Source: DAOVFN01 sp964484305 (GTDB lineage: Archaea; Aenigmatarchaeota; Aenigmatarchaeia; QMZP01). Taken from it: a stretch of 64,000 nucleotides of DNA. This document shows positions 33,557 through 41,499 of the stretch, piece after piece. Below the pieces are notes generated by a model, which ran no database searches, was not told where the DNA came from, and saw nothing but the letters and a program-made list of their open reading frames with translations. How positions within the stretch are numbered: the first letter of the stretch is position 1; every line of letters begins with the position of its first letter. Location: positions 4,705 through 68,704 of the forward strand of contig CAZAEI010000004.1 in the NCBI GenBank assembly GCA_964484305.1, written 5' to 3'. Made by a program: the position numbers and the translations under genes.

Positions 33557-34572
33557 ATGAAGAGGGGATATGCTGCGTTTGTGGTCCTTATAGGGGCTGT
33601 CCTTGCAGGGATGCTCCTGGCCTCTGTCGAGCCAGTGTGCGGTAACGGGTTCGTGGAGGGAAGGTTCCCTGATACCAGCTATGAGTAGTGCGATGACGGC
33701 AATACCCTGGACGGGACGGGTGCTCAGGTGCCTGCCTTGTGGAGTTCCCTGAGAGGATATATATAGCGCCGTACATGGGAAACATAGACGGCCATTTCAC
33801 GGATGAGTGGTTCTTCTTCTATGACCAGCTGGTGGATTACTTTGATGGTGAGGAGATACCCGTGGGGGCCACTGTATATCCTGCCAGCCTGGACAATCCC
33901 AGGGTTGCGCCCTACATAAAGAGGATATATGAGAGCCACTACATGGAGTTTGTCCAGAAGGCCCACTACATGGAGTTTGTCCAGAAGGCCTGGACGGGCC
34001 ACGAGAAGGAGCAGCAGATAGACATCCTTCCCTTTGAGGAGCAGAAGGAAATCATAAGCAGCGGGAGGGAGGCCTTCAGAAGTCATATGGCCAATATACT
34101 CGGTGTGAACGAGAGCGAGGTCAGGGTCCCTGTCGCCTACAATGCACCGCAGGGAAGGTTCACGAACGACACGAGAAGGGCCCTGGAGGAACTTGGGTTC
34201 AGGATATTCTTTGAGATGTACATGAACGATGACCTGGGACCCGTGGAATCCACGGACATGCTGGGCATTACCCAGTACGGCGTGGGCATTACCACAACCG
34301 GAGATGCGGGAAGGGAAACAGAATTCTTCCAGCCGGGTGAGACCCTGCTTGAGCTGAGAGACTTCAACAGGGAGGACCTCAGCATGGTTTATATCAATGG
34401 CAGCCGGGTGGTTCCCCTGTGGGTGCACCACCAGGACTTCGAGAGCAGGACCAGGCCAAACATAGTGGACCAGGGGAAGTGGGATTCCTACAGGTATGTG
34501 ATGGGCCGCATAAAGGAGGAGCCCAACCTCATCCTGGTCTCGCCCACTGATATATGGGAGATGAGGCACTGA
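33557..34572 (+). pseudogene. Secreted polysaccharide deacetylase-like protein, interrupted
   Basis: The reading frame begins with a signal peptide (MKRGYAAFVVLIGAVLAGMLLA) and enters the Cys-rich motif CGNGFVEG...YE. A TAG at 33686 stands where the motif expects E, then CDDGNTLDG continues. A one-base loss in the G run near 33711-33720 shifts the frame: the expected LDGDGCSGAC can be read only by adding a G. After that 277 codons stay open (33739-34572) with a NodB-like deacetylase-type domain, including a perfect 27-bp tandem duplication (HYMEFVQKA twice, about 33937-33990). Two lesions make it a pseudogene unless both are sequence errors. Confidence 0.7.
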
Positions 34573-34582
34573 TTTCGTCCGC

Positions 34583-34606
34583 ACGCCGTTTAAGGCGTTT
34601 ATTTTT
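34583..34606 (+). terminator. Hairpin with T-rich tail
   Basis: Stem ACGCC (34583-34587) / GGCGT (34594-34598) with loop GTTTAA, followed by TTATTTTT. It lies 11 bases past the deacetylase stop codon, a position suited to transcription termination. Archaeal terminators need mainly the T-run, so the hairpin may be incidental. The T-rich tail also overlaps the TATA region of the next gene. Confidence 0.4.
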
Positions 34607-34630
34607 AAACCAATAATAGAATTCTATTGC

Positions 34631-35104
34631 ATGAAAGCTGTATTTCCTGTTAGGTTCATGTTTGCTTTTCTCATTTCTGTTGCTGTCCTTGGCCTGCTCG
34701 CCGACGGGGGCCAGGGCCAAGATGTTGATGGGTTCCAGGTCACCCAGGTGCAGCTGGAGCTGGTAAGGCAGCTCTATAATGACAACATAGGCGCGGTTCC
34801 CCAGGTAAGGGACCTGCTGGCCAATGAGAGGATTAACTTCCATGTAGAGGGTATGGGGTGCGTGGCCATTGTGAACAGGGATGGTGTGATGCAGTCAATA
34901 GAGCCGGGGGAGATGCCTGACCCCACCATGAACATGTACACGGACATGGAGACCATGGAGAACATCATGCTCGGGGAGACAGAGCCCCTGGACGCCCTCA
35001 AGGAGGGCAGGATATGGTACGAGGGCGTGGGCTTCTTTAACTGGCTCAGGTTCGCCTTTGCCGGCCTGCTCTTCAACATCGCCGCGGCCCTGGGGCTTGT
35101 ATAG
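34631..35104 (+). CDS. Secreted/anchored SCP2-like sterol-binding domain protein
   Basis: 157 residues: signal peptide (about 1-28, ending DGGQGQ), an SCP2-type region (DPTMNMYTDMETMENIMLGETEPLDALKEGRIWYEG, about 95-132) matching the 'D...GKLDP--A...G-I---G' pattern, and a hydrophobic C-terminal segment (FAFAGLLFNIAAALGL). SCP2 domains bind lipids; export to the cell surface would be unusual. TATA-like ATTTTTAAACC near 34602-34612 precedes it. Moderate similarity only. Confidence 0.55.
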   Translation: MKAVFPVRFMFAFLISVAVLGLLADGGQGQDVDGFQVTQVQLELVRQLYNDNIGAVPQVRDLLANERINFHVEGMGCVAIVNRDGVMQSIEPGEMPDPTMNMYTDMETMENIMLGETEPLDALKEGRIWYEGVGFFNWLRFAFAGLLFNIAAALGLV

Positions 35105-35141
35105 GAAGGAGGAATTGTATGAACGCGTTCTGCCGGAGGAT

Positions 35142-35639
35142 ATGCCCGCTGAGAAACACAAGGCTATGCCTGAGGCTGCTGAAAAGGTGACGCAGACGGG
35201 GAGGGAAACCATGAGGCCTGATAAGGGAAGATTACAGACCGGCGAGCACATACTGGCAAGGCTTCTTGAGCTTGATTTTGGTGTTAATGTAGGTGTCTGC
35301 AAGTTCAAGGGGGACCAGGGGTCTCTTGAGGTCATGTCCAGCCGGGACATGAGACAGATTGATGCTGCTGGATATCAGAAAGGAGTTCAGGAAATCATAG
35401 ACAGCAATATTCCTGTCAAGAAAAGCGAGCTAAGCAGAGAGGAGGCCGGTATGATTGCAGATATAAGCAGGGTCCCCCCTTCCCTTGAAAGGATAAGAAT
35501 CGTTGGGATAGGGGATTTTGACAAGAGGCCCTGCAGGGATCCTCATGTCGATAATACTGATGAGATAGGGGCGTTCAGGATTCTGGGCGTAAAAAGGGTC
35601 GGCAGCGACCGCTACAGGCTCACCTTCACGGTTGAATAA
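35142..35639 (+). CDS. AlaX-like tRNA-editing domain protein, partly degenerate
   Basis: 165 residues. The C-terminal metal motif CRDPH (CxxxH) followed by VDNTDEIGAFRILGVKRVGSDRYRLTF is typical of AlaX proteins, but the N-terminal HxxxH is replaced by QTGEH, leaving one histidine. Either metal binding differs or the protein acts on another aminoacyl-tRNA. AAGGAGG and GGAGG sites upstream support translation; a TTG start at 35115 in the same frame is also possible. A second, canonical AlaX is encoded at 21.9 kb. Confidence 0.72.
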   Translation: MPAEKHKAMPEAAEKVTQTGRETMRPDKGRLQTGEHILARLLELDFGVNVGVCKFKGDQGSLEVMSSRDMRQIDAAGYQKGVQEIIDSNIPVKKSELSREEAGMIADISRVPPSLERIRIVGIGDFDKRPCRDPHVDNTDEIGAFRILGVKRVGSDRYRLTFTVE

Positions 35640-35706
35640 CGCAGAGGGCCTTAACTGACACGCGGAACCTATTCTTGGGCAAAGCATGCCGGCATGGAAA
35701 CCAGCA

Positions 35707-36201
35707 TCAAATGTCATGAGGCAACAGAGATTCCAGAAAGGAGATATAATCCGCATGAATTTGGATTGCTTCGCGAGTCATCTCACGCCCTTCAGAACCA
35801 TATTCGCCTCTCAATAACCCATCATAAACCGTGAGGACATTTCTCGCTGTTTCTATTGGCATTCCTGAATTTGCAACAGCGAGAGGTGGCTGGTTGCCCC
35901 GGTTTCCCTCAAGCACCTCTTTGCACCCGTCTGGAATAGTGGTTTCCGCCCCTAATCTCCCAAGGGCGTCGTCAAAGACCTTCCACCAAAATCCTTTACG
36001 TTTATCAAAATAATCTCCTGCCCTTTTGACAAGCTCTTCTGGCAGGGACCTGCCGAAAATGTTTCCCATCTCTTTGGAATAATGTGCCATATGTGACAAG
36101 GCCGCGCTTTCTGCTCCGCAATCTGATTCAAGCGAGTGCGTGTACAATTCCATGCGATTCCTTGCCAGTCCGATTTCAGCCCTTATTTCTCTGGTATTCA
36201 T
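35707..36201 (-). CDS. Hypothetical helical protein
   Basis: 164 residues, not recognised. Mostly alpha-helical (TREIRAEIGLARNRMELYTHSLES, KRAGDYFDKRKGFWWKVFDDALGRL) with few strands. No signal or membrane segment. Converges with the AlaX-like gene and is divergent from the ASCH-like gene at 36276. No neighbour suggests its role. Confidence 0.5.
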   Translation of the reverse strand: MNTREIRAEIGLARNRMELYTHSLESDCGAESAALSHMAHYSKEMGNIFGRSLPEELVKRAGDYFDKRKGFWWKVFDDALGRLGAETTIPDGCKEVLEGNRGNQPPLAVANSGMPIETARNVLTVYDGLLRGEYGSEGREMTREAIQIHADYISFLESLLPHDI

Positions 36202-36275
36202 AGTTAATTGGTATTGCCGTTAATCTTAAATAGTCATTTCAAGCCGCTTTTAAGCAATTACCCGAATAACCATGC

Positions 36276-36710
36276 ATGGAGCATGTCGCAATCATGAGGA
36301 AATCCTGGGGCCTGACCCGGAAAATCATCACGGGCCAGAAGAGCATGGAATCGAGATGGTACAAGGTCAGATATGCCCCCTGGAACAGGATTGGCCCCGG
36401 CGATACCATCTATTTCAAGGATTCGGGGGAACCCGTCACTGTGAAAGCAGAGGTCGGCAGGGTGATGGCCTTCTCGGGACTGACTCCCGGCAAGGTCAGG
36501 GGAATCCTGAATGAATACGGCGAATCGGACGGGCTCGAGACGGATGAGATTCCCAGGTTCCTTGACATGTTCAGGGACAAGAAGTACTGCATGCTTATCT
36601 TTCTCAAGAACCCGAGAAGGGTTGAGCCGTTCCATATCGACAAGACCGGCTTCGGCGCGATGTCCTCATGGATAGTTGTCGACGACGTCAGCAGAATCAG
36701 GAAGGATTAG
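36276..36710 (+). CDS. PUA/ASCH-like small protein
   Basis: 144 residues. The pattern KIITGQKSMESRWYKVRYAPWNRIGPGDTIYFKDSG followed by VTVKAEVGRVMAF matches the ASCH-type beta barrel ('TGKK--E-R----P-----GD-I-F'), a PUA relative thought to bind RNA or modified nucleotides. TATA-like CTTTTAAGC 26 bases upstream favours this ATG as a leaderless start; a second ATG six codons later is possible. Followed by a MazG-like gene. Confidence 0.6.
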   Translation: MEHVAIMRKSWGLTRKIITGQKSMESRWYKVRYAPWNRIGPGDTIYFKDSGEPVTVKAEVGRVMAFSGLTPGKVRGILNEYGESDGLETDEIPRFLDMFRDKKYCMLIFLKNPRRVEPFHIDKTGFGAMSSWIVVDDVSRIRKD

Positions 36711-36766
36711 GGACCGATGCCCTCCCGAGTAATAAACGTTTAATCAAACCGAATTATCCATTAATC

Positions 36767-37072
36767 ATGTCCCTAAGCGAACTGCAGAAGGAGATCTTCA
36801 GGAACAAGACAGACAGAGGCTTCAACGTCACCGACGTCGGCAAGGAAATTATCCTGATGGCCGAGGAGCTCGGGGAGCTGGCAAGGGCCTACAAGAACAG
36901 CGACAAGAAACCCGCCAGGGAAATCAATAACAGGGACAGTATAACCGATGCCATAGGCGACCTGATGGCCTACTGCCTGGGCCTGTGCGAGATGCTCGGC
37001 GTGGACAGCGGGGAAATCCTCAAGGGCATCATCGAGAACAACAGGAAAAGGGAGCACACCGGCCAGATTTGA
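36767..37072 (+). CDS. MazG-like NTP pyrophosphohydrolase
   Basis: 101 residues, the length of single-domain MazG/all-alpha NTP-PPase proteins. Metal-binding acidic residues are in AEELGELARAYK (EExxE, about 27-36) and DAIGDLMAYCLG (about 65-76). Hydrolyses nucleoside triphosphates to monophosphates, usually house-cleaning of damaged nucleotides. The upstream in-frame sequence overlaps the ASCH-like gene and is ignored. Confidence 0.85.
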   Translation: MSLSELQKEIFRNKTDRGFNVTDVGKEIILMAEELGELARAYKNSDKKPAREINNRDSITDAIGDLMAYCLGLCEMLGVDSGEILKGIIENNRKREHTGQI

Positions 37073-37131
37073 CAAGTTTGTACCCTACCCAGATTCACAC
37101 ACTTAAAAAATTAACCTTCTCAATATTATTC

Positions 37132-38250
37132 ATGTCTGGAATGAGATATTCTGATATCGTTGATTACGATAAACTGGATCCGTTCAAGGAAGAGTCTATA
37201 AGAAGGTTACAAAAAACGCTAAGCAACCCGGAAAGATTAGGGATATCTGTTGTTGAAGAATCTATCGGGGAAACTGCTGTTGCAGTCGATATTGGTTACA
37301 GCGGCGATTTCTACCTTGCTTTCAATGTTGAAGGCCTCGGGACAAAGAATATGATTGCAGAGGTAATGGCTGAAAAGAAAAGGATAGGAGAAGGTATTGG
37401 AATCGATAGAAGAACATTGTTTGCTGGCCTTGGACAAGACGAAATGGCAATGACATTGAACGATTTAACAGGCATAGGTGCGACCCCATTCCTTTTTGAA
37501 CCTATCGTAGCTACTGGTGATTCTGATTATCTCACCGACCCTGATAAATCAGCAGGAATTATCGACGGTTTCGAGAGGGGAGCAGCAATTGCAAAGGTTG
37601 CAATTCCGGGCGGTGAAACACCAACACTTAAAGGAATAGTAGGTGCAAATACAATAGATGTCGCTGGTGCATCAGTTGGGATAATTAGGCCAAGTGTTAG
37701 ACTGACAACAGGAGATAGATTGGTAAAGGGTTTGACCATATATGGCATTGAAAGCAGCGGAGTGCATTCAAATGGCGTGTCGCTTGCAAGAGAAATAGCA
37801 GAAAAAACCAAAGACGGATACTTCACAAAGTTGCCAAGTGGCAGAACAATTGGTCAAGCTCTACTTACACCAACAACGATCTATTCACCGTTTGTTGAAG
37901 CTATGTTTGAGGAGGAAGTTGATGTTCGATATATGCAGCCAATAACAGGACATGGCTGGGCAAAAATAATGAGGAAAAAGAAGCCATTTAGATATATTAT
38001 TGAAAATCTCCCAGAACCGCAAGAGGAATTCAGATTTTTACAGGAAGAAGGCCCTGTTGATGATGAGGAAGCATATAAAACATGGAACATGCGTGTTGGT
38101 TGGGTTGTAATGGCACCTGATAGTGACGCCAGAGGCATCAGAAAGGCTGGAGAAAAATGTAACCTCGGTGTTTACGAACTTGGCCCTGTGGAAGATGGTG
38201 AAAGAGAAGTTGTTATTGCACCAAAAAATATAACCTACAAACCAAGATAA
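37132..38250 (+). CDS. PurM-like AIR synthase-related protein
   Basis: 372 residues. Resembles phosphoribosylformylglycinamidine cyclo-ligase: EGLGTKNMIAE near 70, NDLTGIGATPFLFEPIVATGDSDY near 105, IPGGETPTL near 160, GIESSGVHSNGVSLARE near 205 and the C-terminal ITGHGWAKIM. PurM closes the imidazole ring in purine synthesis. The sequence is divergent from standard PurM, and the gene is markedly AT-rich, so it may be an acquired paralogue acting on a different substrate. Starts the AT-rich island that ends at 40.0 kb. Confidence 0.75.
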   Translation: MSGMRYSDIVDYDKLDPFKEESIRRLQKTLSNPERLGISVVEESIGETAVAVDIGYSGDFYLAFNVEGLGTKNMIAEVMAEKKRIGEGIGIDRRTLFAGLGQDEMAMTLNDLTGIGATPFLFEPIVATGDSDYLTDPDKSAGIIDGFERGAAIAKVAIPGGETPTLKGIVGANTIDVAGASVGIIRPSVRLTTGDRLVKGLTIYGIESSGVHSNGVSLAREIAEKTKDGYFTKLPSGRTIGQALLTPTTIYSPFVEAMFEEEVDVRYMQPITGHGWAKIMRKKKPFRYIIENLPEPQEEFRFLQEEGPVDDEEAYKTWNMRVGWVVMAPDSDARGIRKAGEKCNLGVYELGPVEDGEREVVIAPKNITYKPR

Positions 38251-38294
38251 AAAGACTTTTGAACAACGCCGGCAGTATGAACTTTGCCACGAGA

Positions 38295-38711
38295 CTAATC
38301 AGGCTTGAGCCCTGTCTTTATGTCTGAAGCCACGTCTTTGTATGCTAAATCAAAGAATATCTCATGGCCGTGGGCAATATCATCTAATATTGGTACAAGT
38401 TTCCTTATCGCATCAGGCTTTAATTTATCGTCCAATGTCTGGATTACCTCATCCGCTTCGAATATATTCTCTTTCAGTTCTCTGATATACTCTCTACCGT
38501 AAATACTCAGACTGGGACAATCCCTGCATAACATGTCTTTTATTGCTTCAGCCTCATCGTCTTTAAGAGAATCTTCCAGAATCTTTCCCAGGTAGAATTC
38601 CCACTTGCCGAAACCAGATATGTCGCCATACTGGTGCATAAGGTCATTGATTTCCCTGAGCTTTCCGGCATAGAATCTGCACAACTCACACGGGTTTTCT
38701 ATGAGGGACAT
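38295..38711 (-). CDS. AT-rich hypothetical protein with Cys pairs
   Basis: 138 residues, not recognised. Mostly helical, with CELC near the N-terminus and CRDC near residue 70, which could bind a metal. ORFs on the opposite strand here are not convincing. AT-rich like its neighbours. No clear function. Confidence 0.5.
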   Translation of the reverse strand: MSLIENPCELCRFYAGKLREINDLMHQYGDISGFGKWEFYLGKILEDSLKDDEAEAIKDMLCRDCPSLSIYGREYIRELKENIFEADEVIQTLDDKLKPDAIRKLVPILDDIAHGHEIFFDLAYKDVASDIKTGLKPD

Positions 38712-38962
38712 GAATCCAATAAGATGATATCCTTTTTAAATGGCATATACCATATTACGGCCTTCTTCAGCAGCAGTTTGAGGAGCAAGAAGAGAACAGC
38801 GCAGATAAACGAGGTTCTGCTGAAAATCCTATGCCACAACTTATGCGTAGTGATTCAGGAAATTCATGAAATCTCACTTTAAAGGCTGTCTTTTTATATC
38901 TTATTTTTATAGTAAAATGGCATATAATAAATATCAGGCAATAATATCCCTAAGGTTGGCTC

Positions 38963-39142
38963 ATGTCAAAAGAGAAATTCATGAAGGCATACGCAAATCT
39001 AATAACAGATGAAAGGGATGAAATCATAGTGGTGATAGATGGGAAAACATACACATGGAACAGAGCCTATGATGAAATTAAAAGCAACACCCAATTAGGT
39101 AAAAAGATACTTCAGAAATTGACTAAGATGGGAATAATTTAG
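38963..39142 (+). CDS. Small protein 1 of CHAT-protease module
   Basis: 59 residues preceded by AAGGTTG. Strand-helix pattern: DEIIVVIDGKTYTWNRAYDEIKSNTQLGKKILQKL. It is a relative of the next small protein: both have a hydrophobic strand, then a 'T--- -A/M--E-K----LGKKI' helix. Nine bases separate it from that gene and the next overlaps the protease, so the three form an operon. Function unknown; likely a regulator or substrate of the protease. Confidence 0.65.
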   Translation: MSKEKFMKAYANLITDERDEIIVVIDGKTYTWNRAYDEIKSNTQLGKKILQKLTKMGII

Positions 39143-39151
39143 GTGATAATT

Positions 39152-39364
39152 ATGCCATACTCCAATGAAGAAAAAATCCTTATTATAGCGAGGCTTGAAA
39201 CTTTGAACAAAGATTCCAAAATACTGCTTATGGGAGAAAAAAAACCCATTACCGTTAGGGAAATGATAGAAGAAGTGAAGCGGGATTCAGAGCTTGGAAG
39301 AAAGATTGTCAGAATTCAAATGTCTTATTTAAAGGCATTAGCAAGTGGCGGGATTGACTTATGA
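39152..39364 (+). CDS. Small protein 2 of CHAT-protease module
   Basis: 70 residues from the ATG after TTTAGGTGATAATT. The core ILLMGEKKPITVREMIEEVKRDSELGRKIVRIQ aligns with the preceding small protein (shared LG(K/R)KI and E(I/V)K positions), pointing to duplication, with an extra C-terminal helix. Its stop codon overlaps the protease ATG (ATGA), so translation is coupled. No known domain. Confidence 0.68.
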   Translation: MPYSNEEKILIIARLETLNKDSKILLMGEKKPITVREMIEEVKRDSELGRKIVRIQMSYLKALASGGIDL

Positions 39365-40017
39365 CAAAGCATATTCTCTTGACAAGGCCATTGCATGACA
39401 TACCAACCAGCTATTTGCATTGCATATCTGGAGAACTTAAAAAAGAGATTGAAAGCGTGGGAGAGCATAAAGTTATAGATTTGCAGAAGGAAGATGCAGT
39501 AAGAAAAAAATTTGAAAAGGCTCTGGACAAAATTAACCCAAGATTGGTTGTTTTGCATGGTCACGGTTCATATGACTCTGTTATAGGCCAGAATGAAGTG
39601 ATATTAGACAAAAATAATGTCTGCAAATTGAAATCCAAGATAGTTTATGCGGTTGTATGCGATGCAGCTCTTGATTTGGGGGAATCTGCAATAAAGAATG
39701 GGAACGCTGAAGCTTTTATCGGATACGACTCTGAATTTGTGATAATTGTAGACCCTCAGAAATCGGCCATTCCAATGAAAGACAAAAATTTCAGGCCATT
39801 CAAGGATGTCCATAAAATGCTGGTTTTGTCTTTAGTGTCTGGTTGTACCGTTTCTACGTCTTTAGACAGAACCAAAACTCATATGCGAAAATTAATAAGA
39901 GAATATGGTGTTAGAGGTATCAAAGACAAATATGGAGATGCTCCCCTTATAAGATTTGGTTTGTTTTGGAATTTGCTGTGTTTGAAAAAGCATGGAAATG
40001 GGGATGCGGTCTTTTAA
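39361..40017 (+). CDS. CHAT/caspase-like cysteine protease candidate
   Basis: 218 residues. A Rossmann-like alpha/beta core with a putative catalytic His-Cys pair: H68 in VVLHGHGSYDSV and C100 in IVYAVVCDAALDLGESA, followed by AFIGYDSEF, the arrangement of CHAT/caspase-like peptidases of clan CD. CHAT proteins occur as effectors in prokaryotic defence and programmed cell death. Here the protease domain stands alone and is translationally coupled to two small paralogous proteins. Strongly AT-rich, probably horizontally acquired. Proteolytic activity is inferred. Confidence 0.72.
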   Translation: MTKHILLTRPLHDIPTSYLHCISGELKKEIESVGEHKVIDLQKEDAVRKKFEKALDKINPRLVVLHGHGSYDSVIGQNEVILDKNNVCKLKSKIVYAVVCDAALDLGESAIKNGNAEAFIGYDSEFVIIVDPQKSAIPMKDKNFRPFKDVHKMLVLSLVSGCTVSTSLDRTKTHMRKLIREYGVRGIKDKYGDAPLIRFGLFWNLLCLKKHGNGDAVF

Positions 40018-40210
40018 AATTCTGTTGCAAAACTCCTCTCTGTGTTGCAAAAGTCAGGCTGAATCTCCACTTATGCAACAAAGCCCCCACGACCGAAAGC
40101 TTTAAATACCCTTATGAATATATATTCAATATAAGATATGAATAAATATTCAAAACCGTCGGGTGCCTGCGAAAGCGGTGCATCTTGAAAAAGGTTTAGA
40201 GGTGATTAAT

Positions 40211-40573
40211 ATGCCATGGGGAGACAGAACAGGGCCTCAGGGTGCCGGCTCAATGACAGGCCGGGGAATGGGCTACTGTGCAGGCTATGCAGCCCCCGGA
40301 TATGCAAACCAGGGGCCAGGCTTTGCAGGGGGCCGCGGATTCGGAAGAGGATTCGGCCGTGGTTTCGGCCGCGGAAGATTCTGGGGCGTTCCCGCTCAGC
40401 CCGTCCAGCCGGTCAGGTACGTGCCGGTCCAGGCCGGCCAGGTCCCTCAGTACACAAGAGAGGCTGAGCTTGCTGAGCTGAAGGCCGAGAAGGATTTCGC
40501 AGAGCGTGAGCTCGAGAGCATCAAGGCCAGGCTCAAAGAGTTGGAGAAGGCCGACTCCGGAAAGAAAAAGTGA
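40211..40573 (+). CDS. DUF5320 glycine/arginine-rich protein
   Basis: 120 residues. Starts MPWGDRTGPQGAGSMTGRGMGYC, the DUF5320 hallmark with one Cys, then a (GRGF)n-type repeat with alternating Gly-Arg-Gly-Phe, a Pro/Val linker and a C-terminal coiled coil (REAELAELKAEKDFAERELESIKARLKELEK). DUF5320 proteins accompany NifX-like genes, as here. AGGTGATTAAT precedes the ATG. First gene of the metal-cofactor cluster; function unknown. Confidence 0.82.
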   Translation: MPWGDRTGPQGAGSMTGRGMGYCAGYAAPGYANQGPGFAGGRGFGRGFGRGFGRGRFWGVPAQPVQPVRYVPVQAGQVPQYTREAELAELKAEKDFAERELESIKARLKELEKADSGKKK

Positions 40574-40932
40574 TAAAGCAGCGATACAAATAACCAACAA
40601 GTTGCATAGTTGATGCAGCAGTGCATGCTGGCTTGCATTGATTGAACAGGCCAGATTTTGCATTAAGAGCCAATATAGATAAGCAGGTGCAGNNNNNNNN
40701 NNNNNNNNNNNNNNNNNNNNNNNNNNNNNNNNNNNNNNNNNNNNNNNNNNNNNNNNNNNNNNNNNNNNNNNNNNNNNNNNNNNNNNNNNNNNTTGATTGA
40801 ACAGGCCAGATTTTGCATTAAGAGCCAATATAGATAAGCAGGTGCAGTAGTGCATGCCGTCGCTCTTGTGCCCTGTAAGGGTATGCGACGGACTTTGCAC
40901 GAAGAGCCAATATAACCAAGAGTTGGAGGGAT
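40574..40932 (+). repeat. Tandem 74-base hairpin repeats before the DUF134 gene
   Basis: Repeated unit of about 74 bases: GTGCATGC, hairpin arm, variable loop, return arm, then TTGCA..AGAGCCAATATA..AAGCAGGTGCAGTA. Copy 1 begins at 40622 (stem CTGGC/GCCAG), is cut by the N gap, and a second partial copy from 40793 is identical to it over 55 bases. Copy 3 at 40851 has stem CCGTCGC/GCGACGG and leads to the DUF134 start. GTGCATGCCGTC matches the uL3 leader. The rest of this 359-base spacer has no gene. Confidence 0.75.
40693..40792. other. Assembly gap (100 N)
   Basis: Exactly 100 undetermined bases, the usual placeholder for a gap of unknown size. Both flanks are copies of the same 74-base repeat, so the assembler probably broke on the array and the number of units is unknown. 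Confidence 0.98.
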
Positions 40933-41316
40933 ATGCCGAGACCGAGGATGTTCAGGAGGGTCTTCTTTGAGCCAGGGGTGACCTATTTCAAGCCGGCCGG
41001 GGCCAGGATGGCCGGGCTGGCCGAGACAGTCCTGACAGTGGACGAGTTCGAGGCCATCAGGCTCAAGGACCACGAGGATATGGGCCAGACAGAGGCGGCC
41101 AGGAAGATGGGGATATCCCAGCCAACCTTCCAGAGGGTGTACGAGTCGGCCAGGAAGAAGATAGCCGATGCCCTGGTCAATGGCAAGGCCATAAGGATAG
41201 AGGGAGGCCACTACAGGTTCATGGGCCAGCCCGGGAGGGGCCTGGGAAGGGGTCCCGGTGCAGGGCCCGGGCTTGGCCGGGGAGGCCCGGGCAGGGGAAG
41301 GGGATTTGCAAGATAG
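40933..41316 (+). CDS. DUF134 family DNA-binding regulator
   Basis: 127 residues. Conserved MPRPRMFRRV start, then TVDEFEAIRLKDHEDMGQTEAARKMGISQPTFQRVYESARKKIADAL, a sigma-70 region 4-like HTH typical of DUF134, and a Gly/Arg/Pro-rich tail (GRGLGRGPGAGPG). DUF134 genes usually adjoin NifX/NifB-like genes and probably control them. GGAGGGAT precedes the ATG and the repeat leader precedes that. Confidence 0.88.
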   Translation: MPRPRMFRRVFFEPGVTYFKPAGARMAGLAETVLTVDEFEAIRLKDHEDMGQTEAARKMGISQPTFQRVYESARKKIADALVNGKAIRIEGGHYRFMGQPGRGLGRGPGAGPGLGRGGPGRGRGFAR

Positions 41317-41334
41317 ATTTGTGAGGTGATTTGA

Positions 41335-41493
41335 ATGGATATGAAAGGAAGAGGCAGGATGGGAGGCACTGCCATGGGACCCGGAGGAGGGTGTGTGTGC
41401 CCGAAGTGTGGCTACGCAGGCCCGCACCAGAGAGGGGTCCCGTGCTTTGAGCAGAACTGTCCCAAGTGCGGAACCAAGATGGCAAGAGGCTAG
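41335..41493 (+). CDS. Zn-ribbon microprotein
   Basis: 52 residues. A Gly/Met-rich start (MDMKGRGRMGGTAMGPGGG) is followed by CVCPKCGY...GVPCFEQNCPKCG, a zinc or iron knuckle with Cys pairs. GAGGTGATTTGA stands before the ATG. It lies between DUF134 and the permease genes in the same operon. Similar small Cys-rich proteins accompany NifX-like clusters; probably a metal-binding adaptor. Confidence 0.7.
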   Translation: MDMKGRGRMGGTAMGPGGGCVCPKCGYAGPHQRGVPCFEQNCPKCGTKMARG

Positions 41494-41499
41494 AGTGGA

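Noticed and set aside
34137..34385. Frame antisense to the deacetylase
   Set aside because: Shadow of the real frame; no start signal.
38634..38882. 82-codon plus-strand frame overlapping the hypothetical gene at 38295
   Set aside because: Overlaps a better-supported minus-strand gene, no ribosome site, composition not protein-like at the start.
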